A DNA stretch of 64,000 bases from Paraspadella gotoi. Lineage: Eukaryota; Chaetognatha. This document shows positions 53,895 to 63,625 of the stretch, in pieces (the first letter of the stretch is position 1; the number at the start of each line of letters is the position of its first letter). A model generated the notes under the pieces. The model did no database searches. It worked only from the letters and a program-made list of their open reading frames with translations, and had not been told where the DNA came from. The stretch covers positions 562,809-626,808 of the forward strand of contig JBJCIZ010000282.1 in NCBI GenBank assembly GCA_051294375.1, in the 5' to 3' direction. A program made the translations under genes and the position numbers.

Positions 53895-54897
53895 ATGAGT
53901 TCCTTCAAAAAAATGTACATGTTGACAGAGGAACAATACAATAGATTTTTAAAACACGAAAAAGCGGGACTACTGCCACCGGGAGACGCCGGAATTATTA
54001 TGCAAAAATATAATAAAAAAAATCATAGAAGATAAAATATTGAAAAAAAATGAAGAGAATCAGAACTGGACTAAATTTGGGGAACGCATAGACCCCATCA
54101 TTCGTTGACCATTGATCGACACAATAGCGGGAAATAGAGTCGCCCCGGAGCCGGAGAGACCCGCCACTCCACCCCGTGAAGCCAGAGAAGCGGAAGTCAG
54201 CGCGACACCGAGCGCCCAGCCAGCCGTTAGACCCAAACAAAATAGAGATGTCGCGAAATTAATTACGCAAACTTTAGCGCCTAGTATACGAGTCAAGGGT
54301 TTAAGGTTATTATGCAGACTTCAGAATTTCCCAAATTTACTCATAAACCGATACAAAATAATCGTGAACGGGAACTTGTTACCCGGGCAAGCCAAAGAGA
54401 TCGTCGACGATCTCGTTAGAGCGAGAAAGAGCTTGACCTATCCCGTCAACGATTTGCTGAGAACCATAGTAGAACAGGACTCTAAAACGAAAGATTTTAT
54501 TTATAACATAGAAGCGAAACAAATTTTAACGGACGCCTTGCGAGAGAAGAGTGGAGAATTGGCCACCCACCGAGACCCATCGTCCCCACCGCGCCCAGAA
54601 ATCCAGATTCCGCAGCTACCATTTTTAACGCCGGGCGGCGCCAGAGACGCGGATAGCGATCCCGAGACTCCATTTAAAGAGTTGCCCGGCTACAAGTCTC
54701 CGGAAGAGTCCTTCAAAGAACTATCGGACAAAAACGGACAGCATGGAAAAGGAAAAAAATCCGGAAAGGGAAGAAGGAAAGGAAAAAAGCCACAAAGAGG
54801 AAGCGGGGGAAAAAAATCGCAGAGAGGAAGCGGGGGAAAGAGAAAAATTCAACCAGGAGCCAGACTCAGAAAAAAATGGGAAAAATTATTTTTATGA
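53895..54897 (+). pseudogene. Conserved Polinton protein upstream of integrase (frameshift and stop)
   Basis: Begins ATG 53895 (SSFKKMYMLTEEQYNRFL), like the gene at 7642. A one-base change in an A8 run (~54011) shifts the frame, and a TGA lies at 54106-54108. From 54112 the frame is open to 54897. The middle holds the block typical of this family: a helix, then IVNGNLLPGQAKEIVDDLVR (family pattern I-x-x-x-G-x-x-x-P-G-x-N-I-V-D-L-V), and the C-terminus is a Lys/Gly-rich repeat tail (KGKKSGKGRRKGKK). The full length would be about 334 residues. The function is unknown; its fixed place next to integrase and its basic tail suggest a virion or DNA-binding role. Its end overlaps the integrase start by 155 bases. 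Confidence 0.65.
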
Positions 54898-56044
54898 GAA
54901 AGCTTCCAAGAATTATTACGAACCGAAGGAAGTAGGAAGATATTCCAACTTGAAGACCCTTCACGATCGGTTGAAGAAGGAAGGGAAAAAAGTAACCAGC
55001 AGACAGGTTCGCGACTGGTTATTACATCAACTGACATATTCGTTACATAAACCCAGGAGAATAAAATTCGAAAGACGAACCATGAAGAAGCTTTACGTGA
55101 ACGACACGTGGAACGCCGACCTCGTCTCTCTCATAGAAATATCCAAATTTAACTCCAGACATTATTTCATTCTTTGCTGCGTGGATTCTTTTTCTCGCCG
55201 CGCCATGTGCCGACCAGTCCACCGCAAGACGACGGTGAATATGAAGACGGCCTTCGACTCAATATTTGAAGAGACGGGGGAGACGCCCAGAAATCTGACG
55301 AGCGACCAAGGGACCGAGTTTACGAGCCTGAAAGATTATTTCAAAGAGAACATGAATAATTATTACAATACCAAAAGCCCGCTAAAAACGTTCATGTGCG
55401 AAAGATTCATAAGAACTCTGGAAGGAGCCATTCATAAATATTTCACCGCCCGAAAGACCCTCAGATGGTTCAACGTCTTACAACCGCTGGTGGAAAGCTA
55501 CAACGCCACTCCAACTCCGACCCTATTTAATTTGAGCCCGAACGAAATATATTTCTGCGACAGCAACATAGAATACGTGCATCGTCAATACAAGAAGCGA
55601 GAGAGACTGAAGAGAGAGAAATACAAAAACAAAAAACTCAAGTTCGAGGTGGGGGATTTCGTCAGGGTAATCAAGGACGATCTGGGCAAGTTTTACCGCG
55701 GTTACTACCCGGCGTTCAGTCCGTCAATTCATAAAATAAGAGAGATCGTTTCCAGCATTCCTCCAACGTACAAGGTGGAAGATAAGATGCGATCTTATTA
55801 CGAGCAGGAACTCAGTTTGGTCTTAAAAGGAGATGATTTGGAGCAACGAGGGATTCACTACTATCTCAAAGGAAAGAGAGAGGTCGGCGGAAAGACCCTA
55901 AAAAATAAATCGGTAATTGGCAAGGAAACGGAATATAACGTTAAATCGGTTTTGGACCCGAACCTTTCCCTCTGGCTCAACGAAAAGGACTACCAAAATT
56001 TAATCAAAAAACATGGAGTTCTCAGTGGAGGTGATATCCGATAG
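54743..56044 (+). CDS. Polinton integrase
   Basis: A 433-residue retroviral-type integrase that inserts the element into host DNA in the nucleus. After a charged N-terminal tail (1-50, overlapping the preceding gene; the true start may be later) comes the catalytic core with D126 (WNADLVSL), D188 (LTSDQGTEF) and E220 (MCERFIRT), a DDE arrangement with 31 residues between the last two. This is followed by the block SYNATPTPTLFNLSP, an SH3-like domain (LKFEVGDFVRVIKDD, ~295) and a chromodomain-like tail (ETEYNVKSVLDPNLSLW, ~400). The frame has no damage, unlike its neighbours. The last 32 bases overlap the start of the penton-like gene, as in remnant 1. The catalytic residues suggest an enzyme that could still be active. 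Confidence 0.92.
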   Translation: MEKEKNPEREEGKEKSHKEEAGEKNRREEAGEREKFNQEPDSEKNGKNYFYEKASKNYYEPKEVGRYSNLKTLHDRLKKEGKKVTSRQVRDWLLHQLTYSLHKPRRIKFERRTMKKLYVNDTWNADLVSLIEISKFNSRHYFILCCVDSFSRRAMCRPVHRKTTVNMKTAFDSIFEETGETPRNLTSDQGTEFTSLKDYFKENMNNYYNTKSPLKTFMCERFIRTLEGAIHKYFTARKTLRWFNVLQPLVESYNATPTPTLFNLSPNEIYFCDSNIEYVHRQYKKRERLKREKYKNKKLKFEVGDFVRVIKDDLGKFYRGYYPAFSPSIHKIREIVSSIPPTYKVEDKMRSYYEQELSLVLKGDDLEQRGIHYYLKGKREVGGKTLKNKSVIGKETEYNVKSVLDPNLSLWLNEKDYQNLIKKHGVLSGGDIR

Positions 56045-56846
56045 TTGCACCGCCTTGTTCAAGGAGAATAAAGCATCGTCCTTCGTCAACCGACTCCCAC
56101 ACCCTTTGTACCTGGATGAACACTACTGGGTCGCTTTATCAGAGATTTCTTTCGTCAAAGAAATTCGGAACGTGGACGTCATGAATTTCTAAATTTTTGA
56201 TTTTTTGTTCGAGGACAAAAAAAATAGTCCCGGTTTCTATGGCAAGACGATAGAGGCTGAGATCGAAAGCGGTTATTACGATTCTTCGGAACATTTAATA
56301 TCGGTGCTAAATCACGTTATATGGTAGCACGTCCCACGATTGAAGGGTATCAAACTTTTCACTTTCGACCCGATAAGTAATTTGTTTTGGTTTCATTACA
56401 AAAAGGAATATTATTTTTACTTAAAAATTCATCATAAATTATGTCTATTACTGGGCATCATGTCCACGGAAGAGGACAGCAAAAATCTTTTCACCCTGTT
56501 AGGATCGCCGAAGAAAGCCGACTCCTTCGAGTACGAAACAGAGGATGGTAAAATTATTAATAGAACGTTCAAAGAGAAACAGGTCATTTCCGATACGGCT
56601 TGCCAGGGCACGGATCATTTTTTATACAGAAGTCAGGTGCAACTGATCGACGCCTTCGCCGTCTATTGCTCGGCGTCCAAGGATGTCATTTACGGGGACA
56701 AATTGACAAACATTTTACGGGTGGTCCCGCTTCAAGGCCAACGAAAGGACAGTACTCAGTTATCCTTTCCCACAATACATTCCCATCAGATCGAACACAT
56801 CAAAGAGATAACCATTCAGATACGCGACTTGTACGGAACCTCATAG
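56013..56846 (+). pseudogene. Penton-like minor capsid protein with two in-frame stops
   Basis: Starts ATG 56013 (MEFSVEVISDSCTALF) inside the end of the integrase gene. The same frame is coding-like to 56846 (277 codons) but carries TAA at 56190-56192 and TAG at 56325-56327. Shared landmarks with the remnant 1 copy: an NK-rich start then FVNRLPHPL, YWVALSEISFV, FDFLFEDKK, PRLKGI and VISDT. The second half, missing in remnant 1, includes LYRSQVQLIDAFAVYC and a final IRDLYGTS, the short C-terminal strand pattern of single jelly-roll minor capsid proteins. Both stops differ from a Gln codon by one C-to-T change. The protein would sit at capsid vertices. Two stops make it non-functional unless the stops are read through or miscalled. 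Confidence 0.7.
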
Positions 56847-56912
56847 ATTTTATGACATCTTTCGTCAGAGTTAAATTAATATTCAAAAAAAGATACCTGG
56901 GACTCACCAACG

Positions 56913-57403
56913 ATGCCTCTCTTTAGCCCCTCGCCTCGCCAGGAGAAACAGTAGGGTCGGATTCGGTTCCATCCTCAGATCCATAGGCAATTCGTATTTA
57001 CTCCCGGCCTTGAGATCCTTCTTCCCGTCGGTAAGAGGCCGCCATGAAGAACCTGGCTGAAGAGGGGATAAGGGCTGGGGGTCAGATTTTAACCGACGTA
57101 GCGCGAGGAAAAAATATGAAAGAGAGTTTGACGCAACGGAGTAAAGACGCCATAAAAAATATAAAAAAAATAGCAAATGAAAGAGGGAAAGAGGCCCTAA
57201 CGAGAGTGGGCGGGGTTATAAAAGCCCGCACCTTCGGATCGACCGCCAGTAGAGAATCCAACGCGACCGGAGCAGGCAAGAAAAAAATTAAAAGTAAGAG
57301 TAAAAAAATTAAAAAGGGTCTTTGCGGTCTAGGAGGCGGAAAGAGAAAAACCAAATTAAAAAAAAAAGCGAAAACGGGGAAAAGATTTTTGATTTTTGAC
57401 TAA
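56913..57403 (+). pseudogene. pX-like basic virion core protein, frameshifted
   Basis: ATG 56913 (MPLFSPSPRQ) opens a short frame. The coding signal then moves to the next frame (GFGSILRSIGNSYLLPALR, about 56958-57035) and again to the frame from 57044 (MKNLAEEGIRAGGQILTDVA) to 57403. The order, with a Gly-Ser-Ile-Leu-Arg helix, an AGGQ...D(V)-G helix, then a Lys-rich tail with a GLCGLGGGKRK stretch, is that of the small adenovirus pX-like protein of Polintons and adintoviruses, which binds the packaged DNA. Two one-base frame changes break it. It ends 9 bases before the major capsid start, the usual neighbour. The intact C-terminal 119 codons may still be expressed from ATG 57044. Confidence 0.6.
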
Positions 57404-57412
57404 AAAGGGAAA

Positions 57413-58753
57413 ATGGCGCTAGCGTTGATGGACCACTCGGCCACGACGTGCGTGGACGAAGGATTGAACGTGTTCGACAAGAGCATAGTGGATCATCAAT
57501 ACGACAGCGCTTACTTTTTAGAGTTGAAGCCTCAAATTCCTCTCGACTCCAAGTCTTCCTAGATCGTCTTCAAACGGGAGCCCATGAACGAATTCATCGA
57601 TTTTGGAGATTCCTACATGAAACTTCACGTTAAGATCACTAAGGCGGATAATACGGCTATCGATGCCGCATCGGCGGTTAATACTTCAGTCGGCTTCACG
57701 CAGATACCAACGGCCTCAATTTTTAAAAATTTGGATATTCGTTTAGGTGGACAGTCTCTAACAGCGCAGGATAATTGTCACGGGTATACATCGTGGTTGA
57801 CCATGCTGATGAACATGGATAAGCAATGGTTGAGAACGAAAGGAAATTTATTAGGCTGTTATTACGAAAGTAACCCCAGTACTAACCGAGCGGACACGGG
57901 CTTTTCCGGTTTCAAGGAACGCCTTGAAACCACAAAACTTTCCCACGTAGCCGTATACGTAGCCCCCATTCTTCACAGTTTCGCTCTTTCGTGCACAAGA
58001 CTGATGCTTTCCATGATGGACGTGAGTATAGCTTACGAAAGACAGGTCGACGCCTTCCCCATCCTCTCGGACATCACCACCGGCACCTTCAAATACGAAA
58101 TCGTCGACATGTCCGTCATGCTCAAGCAGGTCGTCGTGAACCCGAGTTATAACCTAAGATTGGAAGCGACATTGGCGAAAAAAAATGCTAGGTACGAATT
58201 TAAATATTGCCGATGCTTCGAATATAGCTTACCATCGGGCAGAAGATCCTATTCTTTCGACGACGTCTTCGCGAAAAACGAGATCCCTCAAATCGCCATA
58301 GTCGGTATCGTCGACGCCGACGCCTTCGAAGGTAACTTTTTAAAGTCACCGTATTATTTTCAGCATCGCAACCTAAAAAAATTGGTATATCAAATCTCCG
58401 GAAAAAATTACCCCAGTCCGAACGGTTTCACCTTCGATTTCGAATCGACGACGGCGCCCGATTGGATCGAAGGGTTTCCTTCGTTATTTCAGCTGAGCGG
58501 CATTTATTCCAAGGATTCGTTATGTATAGACTACGAAAGATACGACAGCGGATACACGTTGATATGCACCACGTTCGACGCCCCCAGCACGTCTCCCGAT
58601 ATCCACTCTTTACCCAAATTCGCGCCGGCCAAATTAACGCTGGAATTCGGCACCGATCTCCCCAACAATAGTAAACTTTTGGTATATTCTATTTTTAATC
58701 GCGAAATCTTCATAAATTCTCAAAGACGAGTCTTGCTAAATTATAATCTGTAA
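57413..58753 (+). pseudogene. Major capsid protein (hexon-like, double jelly-roll), one in-frame stop
   Basis: The frame starts at ATG 57413 (MALALMDHSATTCVDEGL) and is coding-like for 446 codons, with a single TAG at 57560-57562. Downstream of the stop it is fully open from 57584. Family landmarks: SELD/FDKS start region, NEFIDFGDSYMKLHVKI (the first conserved strand after the N-terminal arm), FKNLDIRLGGQ, YTSWLTMLMN, a long loop with GNLLGCYYES, MLSMMDVSIAYERQ, and a C-terminal PAKLTLEFGTDLP...VYSIF. These match the Polinton proteins often annotated after the nematode protein F54H12.2. It would form the hexameric capsomers of an icosahedral particle. The TAG is one C-to-T change from a Gln codon. 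A short form from ATG 57584 would lack the N-terminal arm. Confidence 0.85.
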
Positions 58754-58908
58754 AAGAAAGAAAAAAGGAAAAAAGTTCCAAGCGAAAAAAAGTTCCAAAC
58801 AAAAGAAAAAAAGTTCCAAACGAAAAAAAAGTTCCAAGCGAAAAAAACCGAGCGGACATTTTGTCTTTTCATTCGCCTCGATCGCTGCGCTGCGCTACGG
58901 ACCTCATC

Positions 58909-59379
58909 ATGGATACTCGATCGCTCGATCAACTAGCATTTTCAGATCCGCTGATCGCTTCTTTTTTCATCGGAACTAAGGCATTGGATCAAATACCGAC
59001 TATTATTAAACCTAAATCGTTGCTAATTTATAACACACAGAAAGCATCCTCGGCCGGACGGCACTGGATAGCTATTTCGAGTTTAAACGCGCCGAATCTG
59101 CTAGAAATCGTGGATCCGCTAGGGGATCCGCTGCAGCCCGATCCTCGCCTCGACTCCATCTTTAAAGCGTCTGCTCGCGAAATCGTATACAACGATAAAT
59201 TGAAACAAAGGGAAAATGGCTTCTTCTGCGGACTACATTGTCTATTTTTTTTGTATTTCTTTGCCAGAGACTTTTCCGCCTGCGAAATATTAAACAAATA
59301 TTATACTTCTACCTCGTATATAAACGATGTTTTCATATCTAATTTTATTTCATCGCTTTTTAAATTCGAAGAAACATAA
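58909..59379 (+). CDS. Adenain-like cysteine protease (Polinton maturation protease)
   Basis: A 156-residue protease that matures capsid proteins in Polintons. ATG 58909 was chosen because it gives the family's usual N-terminus, 155 bases after the capsid stop. Catalytic residues are visible: H52 in AGRHWIAI, D69 in EIVDPLG, Q100 in KLKQRENGFF (oxyanion hole) and C107 in GFFCGLHCLFF. The spacings (17 between His and Asp, 7 between Gln and Cys) equal those of adenovirus protease (54/71 and 115/122); Asp replaces Glu as the third member. The frame is undamaged and the length is close to the family norm (adenain is ~204; Polinton enzymes are often shorter). Substrates are presumably the pVI-, pX- and capsid-like proteins encoded just upstream. 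Confidence 0.92.
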   Translation: MDTRSLDQLAFSDPLIASFFIGTKALDQIPTIIKPKSLLIYNTQKASSAGRHWIAISSLNAPNLLEIVDPLGDPLQPDPRLDSIFKASAREIVYNDKLKQRENGFFCGLHCLFFLYFFARDFSACEILNKYYTSTSYINDVFISNFISSLFKFEET

Positions 59380-59456
59380 TTTTTCTCTCACCGGTTAATT
59401 TTTTCGAATTTTTTACAGCGTTCTTTCTCTCTCTCTCTCTCTCTCTCTGTCTTATT
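59380..59456. repeat. CT microsatellite upstream of the basic protein
   Basis: (CT)n at 59424-59448 followed within 10 bases by an ATG. It may act as a promoter pyrimidine tract or a polypyrimidine tract. Confidence 0.6.
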
Positions 59457-59896
59457 ATGAATGAAGAAACCGGCGTGTTCGGAGAAAATTCACCAATTCG
59501 AAAGCAGTTATCTCAAGGCCATGGCGAAGAACCGCAAACATCAAGCTCGGCATCGAACCAAGATCGCTGCTGGCCGTCAAATTGGTGGACTTCGCGTCGA
59601 CGAAAACGCAGAGAGGCGGAGGCAAGAAAGCGCCGCTCAAAAGGAAAGGGGGGAAAGAAATCTCGCGCGCGAAAAACAAGAGCCAGAAAGAACCTCGTCG
59701 GGCGCGGGGGCGGGGGACCAAGGGAAAGTCAAGGGGGAAGGAAGAAAGAGAAACGCGGGAAGGGCGTGGCGGAAACGCCGCTAACGGATCTTCGAGCTCC
59801 CAGGAGGGATCTAAGCGTTCCTCTACAAACGACTCTCGCTCAAAGAGCCGGTTAACGAAGATGAGTCGACTAGGTACTTATTTGTCCCGCCTATAA
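59457..59896 (+). pseudogene. Basic, Arg/Lys/Gly/Ser-rich protein (possible core protein), frame uncertain
   Basis: Three overlapping plus-strand frames (from 59457, 59461 and 59582) all read strongly basic protein. The most protein-like path uses the frame from 59461 (SYLKAMAKNRKHQARHR) and then the frame from about 59540 to 59896, which reads Lys/Arg/Gly repeats and ends LTKMSRLGTYLSRL. This implies at least one indel. The composition resembles a protamine- or adenovirus VII-like DNA-condensing protein, and it lies directly after the protease, so I tentatively place it in the Polinton. All three frames being open may simply reflect low complexity. No family is certain. Confidence 0.4.
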
Positions 59897-60076
59897 AATC
59901 TAAAAAGATCGGTCGGCGCATGCGCGGCCTGAGCCGAATATCTCGTTAATTTTACCATCGAACTTCTCAAAACCCTTCAGGCGTCCTTCGCTTGCGTCTC
60001 AGAGAAGGCCGCCGAGTTTCACCGCCGTCTTCCTCTTCCTCCTTCCCCTTCGACCGAAAACGGGCTCCGCCGTCGT

Positions 60077-60191
60077 CAAAAATTAACGACGCTCTCTCTC
60101 TCTCTCTCTTTCTCTCTCGTCGATCTTCGACGTCCTCGCCCTCGTCCTCGTCCTCTTCCCGACCTCACCATCGTCAGACAAAAATTAATAG

Positions 60192-60226
<35 letters not shown>

Positions 60227-60330
60227 CGTCGCCGTCGATCTTCAACGTCCTCGTCCTCTTCCCGCCCTCGCCATCGTCATAGACAAAAATTAACGATGCT
60301 CTCTCTCTCTCTCTCTCTCTCGATCGCAGC
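60077..60330. repeat. ~103-bp tandem repeat with CT tracts, three copies
   Basis: AAAAATTAAYRRYGCTCTCTCTC starts at about 60077, 60180 and 60285. Each copy continues with CGATCGTC, TTCRACGTCCTCGYCCTC and CGYCATCGTC. It lies 300-550 bases upstream of the next gene. Confidence 0.8.
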
Positions 60331-60629
60331 GCGCGCGCGCGAGAGCGGAAACTATCGACGCCGCTTTCTCCCGCGAAGGCGCTCTTCCCCCTCAAAAAAC
60401 GCCCGCCAGGCACGCCTCTCTCTTTAAATTCGGTCGTCGGAGGCGAAAACTTTCCACTCGCCGATTTTTCTTTTCCCGAATCGAGTTTTCATCACTATTC
60501 GAAAAAAGAAAAAAAGAACTCTAACTCGAAATTTTCGCCATTCATTCGTTCATCAAAAAAAACAAAAACTTTTACCCTTTCTCTCGATCTCCAAATTTTT
60601 TTCGCCAACGACGAAAAAACGACGCAAAA

Positions 60630-63346
60630 ATGGTCAAGGCGTTCTACGACGAGTACGACCAGGCCATGCTTCGCGGTTTCCATCACCCGGAAATTGGATT
60701 CGCCATGCGGGGTAAAAACAAAACCCGTTACGTCGCTCCCCGCGTGGTTCGCGTCAGCGTCGACGAGACTCCCGTCGCTTCGACTTCCGGCGCTTCGACT
60801 TCCGCCGCGGCGGGGGTCGGGAGACCGGGGACGCCGATGACCTCGTCCCCCAAGGGGAAGCAAGGCTTCTTCTTTTTCAAAGCAAAATCCGCCGTCAAGA
60901 CCGCCGTCAATCAAGTTGGCGGCGGGGCCGGCTTCCTCAATTCGCTCAAGGATCGCGCCACGAAACCGCGACGCCGCTCATCGCCGACTCCAATCTCGCG
61001 AAGGCGTTGAAGGACCCGCGCCTTCACGCCAGGATGATCGCCCCTCCGCCGTCTTCCAGCCAGAACTTCTACGGCAGCGGGAAACTGCGCGCGACGGGAG
61101 CGGCTTTTGGTACGTTGAAGAAGGGAACCTTGACCGGAGACGGTCACGCGGTCGTTATGGGGAAAAATACTGGAGGGGTTAAGAGCGAGAGCGAGATTAG
61201 TAAAAAGAGAACCGTTGGTAACGGTGGGAGTTCGGAATTCGGATTGAGCAGACCGAACGTGGAATTCGTGATCGGGGAGCAGATCCTCATCAAAATCCGT
61301 AATTCCGGACTCTCGTTCGAAAAGAAGGTAATGTCGGCGACGCGTGCTATTCAAGCAAAACGTGGGAATCTCCTTCGGCGAGTGGTGCGTGCTACTCAAT
61401 AACTTCGATAAGATAAGTTCGAGCTTCGCCGAAAACAGTCAGTGGGCGGCGCATTTGAACGATATCGACGACGAGACCGGAGAACCTCGGAACAGAACCG
61501 ATTTTACCGGTCAGGTGACTCCGGCCGATATCGTTCGAGCCAATGAACGTTACCTGAAAGACGGGAGTTTTTATCCGCTTTCCGCGACCAGGGGGGTCTT
61601 CGTAACCGTAGAGTACGGGAGAAACGATCCGTCCTGAAGGGTTTTTCCCGCCCTCAAAATAGCTCATTATTCCAGATCCGAGCTCGAAGATTACTCGGAA
61701 GGGATTTACGGGGAAGGGATCCCCGTTCGGGAGGATAACGATCAGTTCGGGGACAGCACCGCCCATCTCGTCACCCCTAAATCTCCCTCTTTTTCCATAA
61801 AGGGTTACGAATTTAAGGAGCTGAGAGAGAACGTTGCTTGGAAGATCGAGCAGTTCTTGCAGCTCGAGTCGGGTCAGCATTGTCATCGCGACCGACAGAC
61901 CAAATCCTTTTGCGACTTGTGCCGGGAATACGATCCAACGGCCGACGACCCCGCCTGCATCCGGCGCACTTTCGACCTCGCCACCAGAGAGGGATGCTTT
62001 TCCGCTCGTTCCATCATGAAGCTGGCCCGTAACGCCGTCGGCATCTACGAGAGAAAGAACTTCGTCGGCGGACTCAGCCTTCGCTTTCAAGGTCGTCCTC
62101 CTCCCCCCAAGAAAAATTCGACGAACAAAACTTATTTCGCCCCTCACGATTTACCCCCACCCACTTCTCTCCTCCCCCCGCCTCCTCCCCCCCTTCCCAC
62201 CATCCCGTCCTCTTCCTCAGCTTTCTCCGTCGTTCGGGCTGCCGAAGATCGTCCACTTCCGCCTCCTCCGTCTCGCGCCATCTTCGACAACGGCCTCGCG
62301 GCGGGGAAGAAAAGGAAAAGAAGCGACGTCTCCCCCGACTCGACCGCCGCTCCGCCGCGGAGGGTCGTCCTTCCTCCCTTCGAAGACGACGACGAGGACG
62401 ACGAAGCGGGCGGAGCCGCTAAAGGACCCGTCTCTTCCACCTGGAAATCCATCGTCGGCAAAAAACGTTCGAAAATCGACGATAGGAGCTTGCCTCCGCC
62501 GATGTCGGCCGCCGGGGGCGGCGTGGGCGCTGGCGCGCCGGGGAGCGGCACGGGGCGTGGGCCGGCGGTCCCCCGTTCCCCCGTTCCCGCGAACAATAAG
62601 AAGAGGAAGGCGGAGGAGGAAGTGGAGGGAGCGGAGGAGGAGAAGAAGAGGATGAAGAGGACCATCGGCGGCGTCGAACTGGACTCGGCGGCGGCGAGCA
62701 TCCTCAATCAACAAAGGGAGATCGTCGAGAGGGAACGACGGCTGCGAACCGTGAAGTCGGCGACGATGGCCGGCAAGAAGCGTCCCTCTTCCCTCCCTTT
62801 GGACGCCGAGGGGGAAGGAGTCGTGCCATCCAAGCGTTACCGATGGGAGTTTCGACGCGATTCCGACGCGAAGCCCATTCTCCGTCGGTACGAAATCGAT
62901 CCGAGGGCGACGACGAACATGACGACGCCGACGACGGGAGAAGGCGAGCGGGAGGAGGAGGAGGAGGAGGCGAAGAAGAGCAAGACCGTCTCCTTTCGAC
63001 TTCCCCCCCGAGAGGAGGCGGAGAAGGAGGAGAGGAATGGAAAGGAGATCGATCCTCGTGGCATCGCGACGACGACGACGACGGCGACGACGACGGGGAA
63101 AAGAAAAGCTTCCGCTTCGACCACCGCGTTATCTTCCTTTCCTCCCTTCGCTATCGAGTCGGACAGTTTCATAGACTCGGCGGTCGAGCGTCTACTCCCT
63201 CTGAAAAAAAGAAAAGCTCCTCGCGATCTCGATGTTTCTTCTTACCGGAATCCGGAGCCGCCCAAACGCGCCGAGAAGTGGCTCGTCGACGACGGCGAGA
63301 TCCTGTCCCAGGAGGACGACCGGAAAGCCGACAAAGAGAACCGGAA
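60630..63346 (+). CDS. PC4-like domain protein with Cys/His cluster and long disordered tail (two frameshifts, one stop)
   Basis: From ATG 60630 (MVKAFYDEYDQAMLRGF) the coding signal runs ~905 codons to the N gap at 63347, with frame changes near 60957 and 61335 and a TGA at 61635-61637 (CGA-like position). Order: an N-terminal motif with RGFHHPEIGFAMRGK, a Ser/Thr/Ala linker, then (61240-61420) a region resembling the PC4/p15 ssDNA-binding fold (EFVIGEQILIKIRNSG then NVGISFGEWCVLLNNFDKI, comparable to PC4's strand-GISL-x-x-x-QW-helix). After this come a ~100-residue globular part, a Cys/His cluster (HCHRDRQTKSFCDLC, then C 11 residues on, ~61880-61960), and a ~450-residue tail of Pro-rich, acidic and KKRK-type nuclear localisation segments. 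A nuclear DNA-binding protein is likely. It is very GC-rich and sits 0.7 kb after the Polinton protease/basic genes. Whether it belongs to that element or to the host is open. Confidence 0.55.
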
Positions 63347-63356
63347 NNNNNNNNNN
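63347..63356. other. Assembly gap, 10 N
   Basis: Run of 10 N between the disordered tail and a CT microsatellite. Confidence 1.
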
Positions 63357-63625
63357 TCTCTCTCTCTCTCTCAGGGAAAAACCGCTAACTAACGGTCGAA
63401 GTGAAAAGAGGCTCTCTATCGTTTTTAATAGGTAAAAAAACAGTAATGATTCAAGGGTATGTACATATATTTACAAATTATCATTGGCAAACAATAATCA
63501 TGTTGTGAGAATTATTTATATACATATTTACAAGTATCAAAATTATTCGCCCTTCTTTTTTTTCTCTAAAATTTCCTTATATTTCTCTTTGAGGGCTGGT
63601 GGTATTTCGTGTAACATTTTTTTTT
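63357..63625. other. Spacer
   Basis: CT microsatellite (63357-63372) then AT-rich sequence without a supported feature. Confidence 0.4.

Larger units (their letters stand above)
53700..59900 (+). mobile_element. Polinton/Maverick fragment 3 (structural and integrase cluster)
   Basis: Eight consecutive plus-strand genes in Polinton/adintovirus order: pVI-like, conserved protein, integrase, penton, pX-like, major capsid protein, adenain-like protease and a basic protein. Spacing is tight, with overlaps. The packaging ATPase that should precede the pVI-like gene and the protein-primed DNA polymerase B are absent from the window. Integrase and protease are intact, while the capsid genes carry in-frame stops. 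No terminal inverted repeat is recognised. Confidence 0.85.

Noticed and set aside
56013-57562. Ciliate-type genetic code (TAA/TAG as Gln)
   Set aside because: All three stops are at Gln-like positions, but intact genes in the window end at TAA and TAG in the expected places, and animal elements and introns indicate the standard code.
61857-63392. A separate gene starting at 61857
   Set aside because: The same frame is coding-like further upstream to 61344 apart from one TGA, so this is the C-terminal part of the PC4-like gene.
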